Notes: generated from the letters alone by a model not told the origin. A stretch of 42,611 nt of DNA from Candidatus Giovannonibacteria bacterium RIFCSPLOWO2_02_FULL_45_28 (GCA_001780725.1 MFIM01000016.1:1-42611), one strand, 5' to 3'. Positions 33,569 to 42,611 are shown, counted from the stretch's first letter. Made by a program: numbers and translations.

Positions 33569-34612
33569 TTAGTCTGTGTGATGGTTTAGTCCTTCATACA
33601 GAAGTTTTTGCGCTTTGCGCCATCCGCCACGGATAAGAAGGCGAATCAAATCTTCTTTGATTTCTTGTTCGGAGCCTTTGAAAAAATCAAGCAAGATATT
33701 TGCCGGAATGCCTGCAGTTTTTTTCTTATCTTTGTAGCCATGTAGATCGTTATTTTCTATCAAACAAACAAATTGATACGCCCCAATTTTTTGATTCCAC
33801 TGAAGTTCAATTTCCATTTCCGGCCTGCGTTGGCTTCCTGCCAATAACAGCATGTGCGCCTCTTCAAAATCCAAATTATATTTTTGGAGAACGCCGATGT
33901 TTGCCGAGCAGAGCCATTCTTTGAAAGCCTCCGAAGCGTCCGTTTCGCACGATGCAGAACCAAGTGCCGCTTGTTCACACATATGATAAAAATCTTCGGC
34001 CTTTTTATCGCTTGTGCCTTTGAGCTCAAGCGCGCTGCCAATTTTTTCGTTTGGATCAGCAAAGCCGTCTTTTGAAAAGACCGCTTCCACGGCAGGCAAA
34101 GCAAGTACAGATTTTTTTTGAAAATGGCGAATCAAGCAATTCATAATTATACCTGCCCAGACACAACAGACCGCCTCGCGCCACCAAGAAAGCGAAAAGC
34201 ACAGTCCATACAGCAGACTGTCGCCCCACATTGATTCGCGCTCAAAAAGATCAAATGGCTTGAAACTTTCTTCAGTTAGCAAAATATTTTCTTTGTCGGA
34301 TGTTCCGCATAAAATTCCGGTTTTTTGCGGATCAGTATAAGATAGAAAATCCCAGTCTTTGAGCGGCGGGGGCATGTTCACCAATTTCAATGCGGCCTCA
34401 AAATTTGACGGCTTCCTGTATTTTTGGAGTGAAATGTTCCGTATTTCTTTTTTAACTCTTTCTAGTTGTTCTCCGAATTCGGCAACTGTTGCCGAAAAGT
34501 TCTGATTTAAAAAATGCAAAACTTTTTCTTTTATATCCTTTTCGTCGCCGGATCTGTCGCCAAAACCGCACGCTCTTACAAGCCGCGAATAGTCCAGAGC
34601 ATTTTTCGCCAT
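33569..34612 (-). CDS. hypothetical protein (347 aa)
   Basis: Long ORF with its own terminator and a promoter-like TTGATT...TAGATT upstream; no recognisable family. Confidence 0.7.
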   Translation of the reverse strand: MAKNALDYSRLVRACGFGDRSGDEKDIKEKVLHFLNQNFSATVAEFGEQLERVKKEIRNISLQKYRKPSNFEAALKLVNMPPPLKDWDFLSYTDPQKTGILCGTSDKENILLTEESFKPFDLFERESMWGDSLLYGLCFSLSWWREAVCCVWAGIIMNCLIRHFQKKSVLALPAVEAVFSKDGFADPNEKIGSALELKGTSDKKAEDFYHMCEQAALGSASCETDASEAFKEWLCSANIGVLQKYNLDFEEAHMLLLAGSQRRPEMEIELQWNQKIGAYQFVCLIENNDLHGYKDKKKTAGIPANILLDFFKGSEQEIKEDLIRLLIRGGWRKAQKLLYEGLNHHTD

Positions 34613-34686
34613 ATTAAAGTCCTTTCTTTAATCAAAGACGCTCTACCGGCAATCTAGCACAATAAATTTTTAAATCAACAGCGCGC

Positions 34687-34715
34687 TTGACACGACGCCT
34701 CGTCTTTGCTAGACT
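34687..34715 (+). promoter_or_regulatory. promoter TTGACA-17-TAGACT with TGC extended -10
   Basis: TTGACACGACGCCTCGTCTTTGCTAGACT. Confidence 0.75.
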
Positions 34716-34758
34716 GGAAATAGTCCATTCATAAGATGGACTTTTAATTTTAAGGCGT

Positions 34759-35292
34759 ATGAGCAAAACAGGGAGCGATTCTTATAAAAGAGGCATTATA
34801 ATGATACCAAGCGAGCGAATTATCAGCAGGATATTTTTAATTAGAGGTAGAAAGGTGATGATAGACCAAGACCTTGCCGAATTGTATGTGGTTGAAACTA
34901 AAGCGCTTAACCTAGCAGTCAAAAGAAACCTTGCCCGTTTCCCGTCAGATTTTATGTTTCAACTATCAGAGAAGGAGTTTAAAAACTTGAGGTCACAAAT
35001 TGAAACCTCAAGGTGGGGCGGGAGACGCTATGTGCCTTATGCTTTTACCGAACAAGGCGTGGCAATGCTTTCCAGTATTTTAAATAGCGACAGAGCTATA
35101 CAAGTAAATATCCAAGTTATAAGAACTTTTACTAAATTAAGAGAATTGTTGGCAACAAACAAAGAGTTAAGAGTAAAAATAGAAAATATGGAAAAAAAAT
35201 ACGATGCCGAATTGAGGCAGGTTTTTGACGTATTAAAACAGCTTCTTATTCAAGAAAGTAAACCAAAAGGACAAATAGGTTTTACAAAATAA
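34759..35292 (+). CDS. ORF6N domain-containing DNA-binding protein
   Basis: 177 aa; RIFLIRGRKVMIDQDLAELYVVETKALNLAVKRNLARFPSDFMFQLSEKEF and YAFTEQGVAMLSSILNSDRAIQVNIQVIRTF. Confidence 0.92.
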   Translation: MSKTGSDSYKRGIIMIPSERIISRIFLIRGRKVMIDQDLAELYVVETKALNLAVKRNLARFPSDFMFQLSEKEFKNLRSQIETSRWGGRRYVPYAFTEQGVAMLSSILNSDRAIQVNIQVIRTFTKLRELLATNKELRVKIENMEKKYDAELRQVFDVLKQLLIQESKPKGQIGFTK

Positions 35293-35302
35293 TATTAATC
35301 AC

Positions 35303-36562
35303 ATGTTAGACCTGAAAAATTTCAACGCGGCTTTGGACCAGCTTACTGCCGAAAAAGGCATCTCCAAGGAAAAAATCATGGAGACTATTGATATGGCCTT
35401 GGCCGCCGCATATAAGCGCGATTACGGCAAAAAAACGCAGGTTGTCCGCGCGAAATTTGATCCAGCAACAGGCAAGGCCGAGTTTTGGCAGGTAAAAACC
35501 GTGGTGGACGAGTCAATGATAAAATCCGAAGAGGAAATTGCCAAAGAGGAAGCGGCAAAAGCCGCCGGCGGTTTTGAAGCTCTTAGCGAAAGGCAGGAAG
35601 CAAGAGAGGCTGCAAGAGAGGCTTTGGGCGGCGAGGCTGAAGATGCGGCTGACGGGGAAATAAAAAAAATCCGCTTTAATCCCGACCGGCACATTATGCT
35701 GAACGAAGCCAAAAAATTAAAAAAGGGCGCCGCCTTGGGCGACGAACTAGTTTTTCCTTTGGAATCAAAAGAAGACTACGGCAGGATTGCCGCGCAAACC
35801 GCCAAACAGGTTATTTTGCAAAGAGTCCGCGAGGCGGAAAGAGATTCGGTTTTTGACGAATTTAAAGAAAAAGAAGGGAACGTTATCTCCGGAATCGTTC
35901 AGCGCATAGAAGGCCGCGCGGTATTTTTGGACTTGGGGCGCGCAATCGGCGTTTTGCCTCCGGATGAGCAGGTGCGGGGCGAGCGTTACCGCGTGGGAGA
36001 GCGCATTAAAACCCTGCTTTTGTCGGTTGAAAAAACTCCGCGCGGCCCCGGGGTTTATCTTTCTAGATCCCACCCTAAACTGGTCGCCAAGCTTTTTGAA
36101 ATTGAGGTGCCGGAAATCGCTTCAGGCGTAGTTGAAATTAAAAACGTCGCCAGAGAAGCCGGCAGCCGCACCAAAATCGCCGTGGCTTCCAAGGAAGAAA
36201 ACATTGATCCGGTTGGTTCCTGCGTCGGACAACGCGGCGTGCGCGTGACAACGGTTATCGCCGAGCTCGGAGGAGAAAAAATTGACATTGTGCCGTGGTC
36301 TGAAGACAAGGAAAAATTTATTGCGAGTTCCGTCTCCCCGGCGAAAGTTTTGGAAGCAGAAGTGGATGAAGCGAGAAAGCAAGCCAAAGTAACGGTTTCC
36401 GAAGATCAGCTTTCTTTGGCTATCGGAAAGGGCGGACAAAATGTCCGGCTTGCCGCAAAACTAACCGGATACAAAATTGACATCCGTTCCCGCTCCGGCG
36501 AAACCGTCGCTGAAGCCACCTCCGAAGGCGAGGTGGTCGGCGAAGGGATTGCGGCAGAGTAA
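35303..36562 (+). CDS. nusA: transcription termination/antitermination factor NusA
   Basis: 419 aa; N-terminal NusA domain, S1 domain (GNVISGIVQRIEGRAVFLDLGRAIGVLPPDEQ), KH domains (DPVGSCVGQRGVRVTTVIAELGGEKIDIVPWSED; SLAIGKGGQNVRLAAKLTGYKIDI). Confidence 0.97.
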   Translation: MLDLKNFNAALDQLTAEKGISKEKIMETIDMALAAAYKRDYGKKTQVVRAKFDPATGKAEFWQVKTVVDESMIKSEEEIAKEEAAKAAGGFEALSERQEAREAAREALGGEAEDAADGEIKKIRFNPDRHIMLNEAKKLKKGAALGDELVFPLESKEDYGRIAAQTAKQVILQRVREAERDSVFDEFKEKEGNVISGIVQRIEGRAVFLDLGRAIGVLPPDEQVRGERYRVGERIKTLLLSVEKTPRGPGVYLSRSHPKLVAKLFEIEVPEIASGVVEIKNVAREAGSRTKIAVASKEENIDPVGSCVGQRGVRVTTVIAELGGEKIDIVPWSEDKEKFIASSVSPAKVLEAEVDEARKQAKVTVSEDQLSLAIGKGGQNVRLAAKLTGYKIDIRSRSGETVAEATSEGEVVGEGIAAE

Positions 36563-36576
36563 ATATTTAAATATTT

Positions 36577-36789
36577 TTAACAAAAGTTTGATTTTGGAAT
36601 TTTTGATTGTTTGACTATCGCAAGTAAAGTGCCTACGGGAATTGATTTTGATTTACCGTGCAAAGGCACAGGAACAATTGTATTTGTTTTTAGATTTTTC
36701 CAAATCATGTGGCTGCCTTTTTGGCGCGCCAAAACAAATCCGTGAATTTTAAGGATTTTAACCAATTTAGCAGCATTTATTGATTTCAT
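36577..36789 (-). CDS. hicA: HicA family toxin
   Basis: 70 aa; VKILKIHGFVLARQKGSHMIWKNLKTNTIVPVPLHGKSKSIPVGTLLAIVKQ. Confidence 0.9.
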   Translation of the reverse strand: MKSINAAKLVKILKIHGFVLARQKGSHMIWKNLKTNTIVPVPLHGKSKSIPVGTLLAIVKQSKIPKSNFC

Positions 36790-36792
36790 TGG

Positions 36793-37080
36793 TTATCGCG
36801 ATACGGCAACCTCAATCTCATCAATGATTGGGCGCGAAACGTAAAAAGGAATTGATGCTTTTTCTTCCAGTAGCTCTTCAAGCCAGAGCTCTAAGATTTC
36901 TTTCGCTTTTATCTTGGCTTCTTCAAAGGTTCGTCCAAAAGTAACACAGCCGGGAAAATCAGGAAACGAAACATTATAACCACCCTCTTCCGCAGGCTCA
37001 AAAACAGCATAATAAGAAAGAACTTTTTGCTTCATGATTGAATGGTAGCAAATCTTTTGCGCACGGTCAATTTGACACAA
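36793..37080 (-). CDS. hicB: HicB family antitoxin (start probably MKQKVLSYYAV)
   Basis: VLSYYAVFEPAEEGGYNVSFPDFPGCVTFGRTFEEAKIKAKEILELWLEEL; adjacent to hicA. Confidence 0.9.
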   Translation of the reverse strand: MCQIDRAQKICYHSIMKQKVLSYYAVFEPAEEGGYNVSFPDFPGCVTFGRTFEEAKIKAKEILELWLEELLEEKASIPFYVSRPIIDEIEVAVSR

Positions 37081-37099
37081 CTTTTCTCTGCGCTACAAT
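37072..37099 (+). promoter_or_regulatory. promoter TTGACA-16-TACAAT
   Basis: TTGACACAACTTTTCTCTGCGCTACAAT upstream of the ORF starting at 37134. Confidence 0.65.
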
Positions 37100-37133
37100 C
37101 TCAATTAGGAAAATTAAGCAATGGGGTGATTTT

Positions 37134-37448
37134 ATGTTTATGGTTGTTGTAAAAAGACAGATTCCCGGCATTGGACCGACTAAGGTTTGCGAGTTCCCCA
37201 GAGACATTAATGATTTAGACGAGGCGGAAAAAGAGCTGGATTGGCTCTTTAGAATATTTACAAAAAACAACTACGAACTTGAGAGGCGTGATTGGAATTT
37301 TCCGCGCAATTCAACAATGATATTCGAGAAAAAACTTACTGCACAGACGCCCAATATCGATTGGGAAGATGTTTGGATAATCACGTTGGAGCCATGTGTG
37401 GATCAGGAAACAATAACAAAGCATATTAATTCCGCTCTAATAAAATAA
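37134..37448 (+). CDS. hypothetical protein (~104 aa)
   Basis: Start moved to Met at 37134 (MFMVVVKRQIPG...) because the longer ORF would begin upstream of the promoter; terminator follows at 37452-37479. Confidence 0.6.
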   Translation: MFMVVVKRQIPGIGPTKVCEFPRDINDLDEAEKELDWLFRIFTKNNYELERRDWNFPRNSTMIFEKKLTAQTPNIDWEDVWIITLEPCVDQETITKHINSALIK

Positions 37449-37451
37449 CAA

Positions 37452-37479
37452 GCGCCGTAGTCGGCGCCTTTTATTTTTT
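37452..37479 (+). terminator. rho-independent terminator
   Basis: GCGCCGtagtCGGCGC CTTTTATTTTTT. Confidence 0.85.
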
Positions 37480-37498
37480 CCCGGAAGTTGAGCCGCTA

Positions 37499-37527
37499 TT
37501 GACTTTTTATTTTAGATGACATATAAT
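37499..37527 (+). promoter_or_regulatory. promoter TTGACT-17-TATAAT
   Basis: TTGACTTTTTATTTTAGATGACATATAAT. Confidence 0.7.
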
Positions 37528-37568
37528 TAAAGCAGGTGGTTTTTCTTTGAACAAGGAGAGAATTAGAT

Positions 37569-38192
37569 ATGGAGAATCGTTCGTTTTTTGATTTTGTAAA
37601 GTCTATCAGTTTTTCTAACGCAGACAAAGAAAGGTCAATTCTATATCTATCAATTTTGGTGGAAAATGGCATCGAAACCTTCATTGATGCCCTAAAAGAC
37701 GAATCGGCCAGTCCGAAAGAGCAAGCCGAGCTAGAAGTTGCCAAGCTTGTTTTCTTTGTAACCGAAAAAGATCTCCAACAAAATAAGTTTTTTGATACCG
37801 CGCTTAGAATCGCGGTGGCCAAAGATGCCGTGCGTGGGGATAAGGAAGGCCTAGACCACGTAGAGCTTTTTTTTAAAAGACTCTCCGATATTTTTCCACA
37901 GGGGATGGCAGATCGTCTTTTTCTTTATGCCTATGACCGAATTAAAGAGGATGCGGCTACCGGCAAACCCATTCTTCCGCCGTACGAAGAATTAAAACAG
38001 CATTCTATTGAGAGAGCAAAAATTTTGGGTCTTGAGACTACTGCTAAAACCTCAAAACGATCCTACCGAAGCGAAGGAACTAGCACGGACATTGTTCCGT
38101 GCCCCAAATGCAGCGATAAAAAACGCGTTGATAAAAACACCAAACGATTTCGCTGCAAGAAATGCGGCCTCAATCAAACATATCCATTTTAA
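37569..38192 (+). CDS. hypothetical protein with C-terminal zinc ribbon
   Basis: 207 aa; C-terminal CPKCSDKKRVDKNTKRFRCKKCG; own promoter and terminator. Confidence 0.75.
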   Translation: MENRSFFDFVKSISFSNADKERSILYLSILVENGIETFIDALKDESASPKEQAELEVAKLVFFVTEKDLQQNKFFDTALRIAVAKDAVRGDKEGLDHVELFFKRLSDIFPQGMADRLFLYAYDRIKEDAATGKPILPPYEELKQHSIERAKILGLETTAKTSKRSYRSEGTSTDIVPCPKCSDKKRVDKNTKRFRCKKCGLNQTYPF

Positions 38193-38194
38193 AA

Positions 38195-38223
38195 AGCGCC
38201 CCAACTCGGCGCCTTTTATTTTT
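38195..38223 (+). terminator. rho-independent terminator
   Basis: GCGCCccaactcGGCGC CTTTTATTTTT. Confidence 0.8.
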
Positions 38224-38249
38224 CCAATAAGTCGTGTTAGAATTAACAA

Positions 38250-38762
38250 ATGAATTGGAAACAAAATATTCCGCTCATCGTCGGCGTTGCGGTGCCGATT
38301 TTGATGATTCTTTTTGTCGCCGGGAGCATTTATTTGCCCACGTTATTTATTAAACCAAAATACGATTTTATTTATTCGTATCCTGATGGTTATTACTCAA
38401 ATGGCACCTATTCTGTTAATGGAGGCGTAATAATAAAACACACCGCTACGGAGCCGACACGCTACCAACCACCACAAGAGCCAAAACTTTTTTACTATAA
38501 CAATGCATTAAATGAAAGCAGAGAAATGCCTTTTGAAGAAACCGGCAAACTTAAACTTGATCCGAGCTCGGTTTCGCCGGACGGTTTCGAAATACAATTT
38601 GGCCGCAGAAACAACTGGCTTTTTCCGCTGTTCTTTTCCGGCGGTTACGATTACAACTCAAAATATATTGTCGGCCATGGCTTTAGCAAAAAATTAAATT
38701 TGAAATCCGGCAACTCTTATTATTATGGCGATTTTAAATTTTTAGGCTGGGTGTTAAAATAG
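38250..38762 (+). CDS. hypothetical single-TM membrane protein
   Basis: 170 aa; N-terminal IPLIVGVAVPILMILFVAGSIYLPTLFI. Confidence 0.6.
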   Translation: MNWKQNIPLIVGVAVPILMILFVAGSIYLPTLFIKPKYDFIYSYPDGYYSNGTYSVNGGVIIKHTATEPTRYQPPQEPKLFYYNNALNESREMPFEETGKLKLDPSSVSPDGFEIQFGRRNNWLFPLFFSGGYDYNSKYIVGHGFSKKLNLKSGNSYYYGDFKFLGWVLK

Positions 38763-38766
38763 TATT

Positions 38767-39771
38767 ATGCTGGATAAAAACTTCGTATTACAGCAGATAA
38801 AACTATGGATAGAGGAGCGCATTGTTACTCAAGAAGATGTGTCGGCGCTGTTCGGCGCCCCAACGGCAAAAGCAGAGCCCGTTGGCGCCGCCGCGCCGGG
38901 CAGCGATTTGCTTTCGCATAAATTGGGCATCTCCGAAATACTTTATGCAATGGGCGCGCTTTTGGTGGTTTTGGGCATCGGAATTTTGATTGCCCAGCAT
39001 TGGTCTGAGTTGAGCTCTTTTACAAAAATTATTGCAACGCTCGGGTCGGCTGTCGCGGCATATATAGTTGGCGCAGTAATGAATCGGGACGAGAATCTAT
39101 CAAAAATAGGACAGGCGTTTTTTATGATCTCCGGACTGATTATGCCGCTTGGCTTTGGCGTAACTTTGGATGCGATGAACATAGATTTCAGCACTTTCGG
39201 GTCGCAGAGTTTGATGTCGGCAGTTTTACTTGCGCTTTATATTTTATCGGCGCTGATTTTTAAAAAAGATATTTTATATTTTTTCACAATTGTTTTTGGC
39301 ACATGGTTTTATTTTAGCTTTACGAGCTATTTAGTCGGAACTAACCCGTTTTTTGACACGCTCAAATTCTACGAATACAGAATTCTTTTGGCGGGGCTTG
39401 TTTATTTGTTGCTGGGCTATTATGTTGCCGCAAAAAATAGAGAAGTTGCAGCAAGCAGGCTGTACGCTCTGGGAACGCTCGGTTTTCTTGGCGCAGCTTT
39501 TGCGCTTGGCGGATGGAAACCGGAACAAAATATTTTTTGGGAGTTAGCATTTCCCGGACTTGTTTTCGTTTTTATATTTTTGAGCATTTACGTTAAAAAC
39601 AGCGCCCCGCTAACGCTTGGCGCTCTTTATCTGATGGCTTACATCATAAAAATTACCGGAGAATATTTCTATGACAGTTTGGGGTGGGAACTTTCGCTTG
39701 TTATTGCCGGATTGCTTTTGATTCTCATTGGTTACCTTGCTTTCCGACTGAAAAAACAATACATAACATAA
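38767..39771 (+). CDS. DUF2157-like polytopic membrane protein
   Basis: 334 aa; helical N-terminus followed by about 10 TM segments ([27 protein letters not shown]...). Confidence 0.65.
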   Translation: MLDKNFVLQQIKLWIEERIVTQEDVSALFGAPTAKAEPVGAAAPGSDLLSHKLGISEILYAMGALLVVLGIGILIAQHWSELSSFTKIIATLGSAVAAYIVGAVMNRDENLSKIGQAFFMISGLIMPLGFGVTLDAMNIDFSTFGSQSLMSAVLLALYILSALIFKKDILYFFTIVFGTWFYFSFTSYLVGTNPFFDTLKFYEYRILLAGLVYLLLGYYVAAKNREVAASRLYALGTLGFLGAAFALGGWKPEQNIFWELAFPGLVFVFIFLSIYVKNSAPLTLGALYLMAYIIKITGEYFYDSLGWELSLVIAGLLLILIGYLAFRLKKQYIT

Positions 39772-39772
39772 T

Positions 39773-41839
39773 ATGACCATAGAATATTTTGCAATCGGGA
39801 CGTCGGCTATTTCAATACTTTTTGCGCTAGTTCTGCGAAGAAGCGTGAAAAAAGAACCCGAAGGGGACGAAAAAATGCGGGAGATCGCCGAGGCTATCCG
39901 TGAAGGATCCCGCGCGTTTTTAAAAAGGCAGTTTAAGTCGGTGTTTGTGGTGGGCGTGGCGGTTGCACTTGCGCTTTGGTATTTTTTGGGAAATTTAATT
40001 GCTCTCGGTTTTGTCGTTGGAGCCACTGCTTCTTCGCTCGCCGCTTTTTTGGGAATGCAGACGGCGGTCATGGCAAACGTGCGCGTTACGGAAAGCGCGA
40101 AATCCGGGATCCAAAAAGCGTTCTCGCTTGCTTTTAAGGGCGGGTCCGTAACCGGATTTTTGGTTGTCGGACTCGGCCTTTTGGTTGTATCCGGTTTTTG
40201 GTGGTGGACAAAAGATCTCGCCGCGCTCATAGGCGTCGGGTTCGGAGGGTCCTTAATTTCAGTTTTTTCGCGCTTGGGCGGAGGAATTTATACTAAAGCC
40301 GCCGACGTCGGAGCAGACCTCGTCGGTAAAACAGAAGCTGGCATCCCCGAAGATGATCCGCGCAACCCAGCTGTGATTGCCGACAATGTCGGCGACAATG
40401 TCGGGGATTGCGCAGGAATGGCCGCAGATCTTTTTGAAACTTACGCGGTAACCTTAATTGCCGCCATGCTTTTGGGCGGGTCAATTTTCGCCGGAGCGGA
40501 CGCGGCAGTTCTTTTGCCGCTGATTTTGGGCGGGGTTGCGATTTGGGCTTCCATAATAGGATTTTTCTTTGTTCGCGTGTCCGGCATTACTAACCTGCCT
40601 GCCGGCAAGGCAGGAATAATGTTAGCCATGTACAAAGGTCTGGTGGCAGCCGGGATTTTGTCCGCTGCAGGATTTTATTGGGCAATCGGAGAACTGGTGG
40701 CAAGACCGGGCGAGATGGGGTGGAGCAATACTTTTGCCAAAGTTGTAAAAGTGCCCGGAGACGCTGTTTGGTATTTTTTCTCCGCGCTTGTGGGGCTCAT
40801 CGTTGTTTTAGGAATGGTTTTAATCACGGAATACTACACTTCAAAAAAATTCCGGCCCGTTAAATCCATCGCGGAAAGTTCAAAATCCGGACACGGCACA
40901 AATATTATTATGGGGCTTGCCGTGTCTCTGGAATCAACCGCATTGCCGGCGCTGCTCATTGCTTTTGCGGCTTACGCCGCTTACATTTTCGCCGGGCTTT
41001 ACGGCGTAGCGCTTTCGGCTGTTTCAATGCTTTCAATGGCGGGGATTATTATAGCAATTGATTCCTTTGGACCAATTACGGATAACGCCGGAGGGATTGC
41101 CGAGATGGCAGGGCTTCCAAAAAATGTGCGCGAAGTGACGGATCCGCTAGACGCCGTCGGCAATACAACCAAAGCGGTCACAAAAGGCTACGCCATCGCT
41201 TCGGCAGGACTTGCGGCAATGGTTTTGTTTTCCGCTTACGCTTCGGATTTGGCCGCGGCCGGAAAAAGCGCGGTTTTTGACCTCTCCGATCCCTTAGTAA
41301 TAGCCGGCCTACTTATCGGAGGAATGCTTCCTTATATATTCGGATCCTTGGCAATGCGCTCGGTTGGGAAAAGCGCGGAGGCGGTGGTTTTGGAAGTAAG
41401 AAGACAATTTAAAGAGTTTCCCGGAATAATGTCGGGCTCGCAAAAACCAGACTACGCAGCAACGGTGGACATTGTGACGCGCGCCGCACTTAGAGAAATG
41501 ATTTTGCCGGCAATTTTGCCGATTTTTGCAACAATCATCGTTGGTTTTTTGCTGGGACCTAAAGCTTTAGGCGGGCTTTTGATCGGAGTAATCATTACGG
41601 GATTTTTCGTTGCAATATCAATGACTTCCGGCGGCGCAGCCTGGGACAACGCCAAAAAATTTATTGAGGAGGATCAGCCAGGAGGCGGATATGGAGGCAA
41701 AGGCTCGGATGCGCATAAAGCTGCCGTGACCGGAGACACCGTCGGTGATCCGTACAAAGACACCGCAGGCCCCGCAATTAACCCGATGATTAAGGTAGTC
41801 AACATAGTCGCCCTTTTGCTCGTCCCGTTTTTGAAATAA
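39773..41839 (+). CDS. hppA: membrane-bound proton-translocating pyrophosphatase
   Basis: 688 aa; [72 protein letters not shown]. Confidence 0.97.
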   Translation: MTIEYFAIGTSAISILFALVLRRSVKKEPEGDEKMREIAEAIREGSRAFLKRQFKSVFVVGVAVALALWYFLGNLIALGFVVGATASSLAAFLGMQTAVMANVRVTESAKSGIQKAFSLAFKGGSVTGFLVVGLGLLVVSGFWWWTKDLAALIGVGFGGSLISVFSRLGGGIYTKAADVGADLVGKTEAGIPEDDPRNPAVIADNVGDNVGDCAGMAADLFETYAVTLIAAMLLGGSIFAGADAAVLLPLILGGVAIWASIIGFFFVRVSGITNLPAGKAGIMLAMYKGLVAAGILSAAGFYWAIGELVARPGEMGWSNTFAKVVKVPGDAVWYFFSALVGLIVVLGMVLITEYYTSKKFRPVKSIAESSKSGHGTNIIMGLAVSLESTALPALLIAFAAYAAYIFAGLYGVALSAVSMLSMAGIIIAIDSFGPITDNAGGIAEMAGLPKNVREVTDPLDAVGNTTKAVTKGYAIASAGLAAMVLFSAYASDLAAAGKSAVFDLSDPLVIAGLLIGGMLPYIFGSLAMRSVGKSAEAVVLEVRRQFKEFPGIMSGSQKPDYAATVDIVTRAALREMILPAILPIFATIIVGFLLGPKALGGLLIGVIITGFFVAISMTSGGAAWDNAKKFIEEDQPGGGYGGKGSDAHKAAVTGDTVGDPYKDTAGPAINPMIKVVNIVALLLVPFLK
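40594..40614. repeat. palindromic insert inside hppA (peptide NLPAGKAG)
   Basis: CCTGCCTGCCGGCAAGGCAGG, palindromic apart from a one-base indel. Confidence 0.72.
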
Positions 41840-41939
41840 TTGAACCACGGCACTCCCTTGAGCGGGTTTTACTTTTGTGCTACATTAGGCAAAGGTTGTT
41901 AAAGATTGTTTGAAAGGAAAGGATCGGAAGGAGGAGGGG

Positions 41940-42161
41940 GTGGCGAAGAAAGCAGACAAAAAGACGAAGTTAGACGAGCTTTGGGAGAAAGTTGAAGCGG
42001 CGAGAGAAAGATTTGACGAAGCGAAAATGGCAAAAAATTTAACATATAATCTCTGGCAGAAAGACGAAGATAAACTGCGAGCCGCGGGGGAAAAACTCAA
42101 TGAGGCATTGCAAGAGCTGTACGATCACGAAAAAAAGTTAAGCCAAAAAGAAGAGCTCTAA
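41940..42161 (+). CDS. small charged hypothetical protein (GTG start)
   Basis: RBS GGAGGAGG immediately before GTG; VAKKADKKTKLDELWEKVEAARERFDEAK...; promoter TTGAGC-17-TACATT at 41858-41886. Confidence 0.6.
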   Translation: MAKKADKKTKLDELWEKVEAARERFDEAKMAKNLTYNLWQKDEDKLRAAGEKLNEALQELYDHEKKLSQKEEL

Positions 42162-42212
42162 TCCGGGCTTTTGTTTTTTGCCAAATAAATAAATTTATGC
42201 TACGATGCCGGA

Positions 42213-42545
42213 ATGGAAAACAGCGACAGAGTAGAGAACCGCAGCAACGACGATCTTGCGCGAAAAACGATTGAATACGTTAAAAAAGAGGGCATCGCCG
42301 AGGCCAATAGAATTTCTCAAGAAAAATTGCGCGTTGAGCTCAAAGAAGCTGTTGATAATCTGGATGGCCTGAATAAGAAGTTTGCGTCCGTTGGCTTTGG
42401 CAGCGCAGATAAAAAAATGTACGAGTTCAAAAGAAGAACGGAGAAAGAAAATATTGCACATTTAAAAAACCTTATCAAAATGAACATGAGTCCGGAAGAG
42501 AAAGAAAATCTAAAAAAACTTTTTCCGTTTGCAAAACAAAGATAA
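42213..42545 (+). CDS. hypothetical protein (110 aa)
   Basis: Charged helical ORF; promoter-like TTGCCA-17-TACGAT at 42178-42206. Confidence 0.55.
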   Translation: MENSDRVENRSNDDLARKTIEYVKKEGIAEANRISQEKLRVELKEAVDNLDGLNKKFASVGFGSADKKMYEFKRRTEKENIAHLKNLIKMNMSPEEKENLKKLFPFAKQR

Positions 42546-42563
42546 CTTTGTTAATATCCACTC

Positions 42564-42611
42564 ATGGAAGACGAGGTTTACAACACTTATCTAATACCAA
42601 CGGTCATTGAG
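42564..42611 (+). CDS. clpP: possible ATP-dependent Clp protease proteolytic subunit, 5' end only
   Basis: MEDEVYNTYLIPTVIE..., resembling the ClpP N-terminus (xxLIPTVIE); truncated by the window end. Confidence 0.5.
   Translation, partial: MEDEVYNTYLIPTVIE

Noticed and set aside
39610-40230. 206-aa minus-strand ORF
   Set aside because: Antisense to the hppA 5' end and the upstream membrane protein; no protein-like signature.
1-42611. CRISPR array
   Set aside because: No regularly spaced direct repeats with unique spacers and no cas genes; the repeats seen are isolated palindromes.

Overview
Best read as a Patescibacteria/CPR (Parcubacteria-like) chromosome segment. Taxonomy is inferred from gene content and style; there is no 16S in the window. 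Left end: a tRNA-Tyr beside about 1.4 kb without a convincing ORF, rich in hairpins, with two near-identical divergent sigma70-type promoters that suggest ncRNA genes. Then come a TrmB-like regulator, a beta-propeller membrane protein, an MntA/HepT (MNT-HEPN) toxin-antitoxin pair, and a ~12 kb minus-strand type IV secretion-like cluster (pilin, Ig-like protein, split VirB4, PrgI, TrbL/VirB6-like, EF-hand-type protein). Housekeeping genes follow: glmS, GDPD, leuS, P5C dehydrogenase, tatD, metG, AI-2E permease, M16 peptidase, pilB/gspE, response regulator, histidine kinase, ORF6N-nusA, HicBA, hppA, and probably the start of clpP. Main findings: (1) a dispersed set of palindromic inserts carried in frame inside unrelated genes (tolB-like, Pro-rich, PrgI, leuS, metG, and related types in tatD, glmS, hppA). 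The main family has a fixed architecture, but its 4-nt stem sequences differ between copies while staying complementary. It resembles Rickettsia palindromic elements in behaviour. (2) A complete Nudix domain with a perfect Nudix box inserted in the CP1 editing region of LeuRS. (3) A TA module flanked by a 27-bp direct repeat that duplicates the 5' end of the neighbouring gene. (4) Several unannotated compact transcription units: ncRNA candidates and a 46-aa secreted peptide with its own promoter and terminator. All calls are from reading sequence only; no searches or folding were run.
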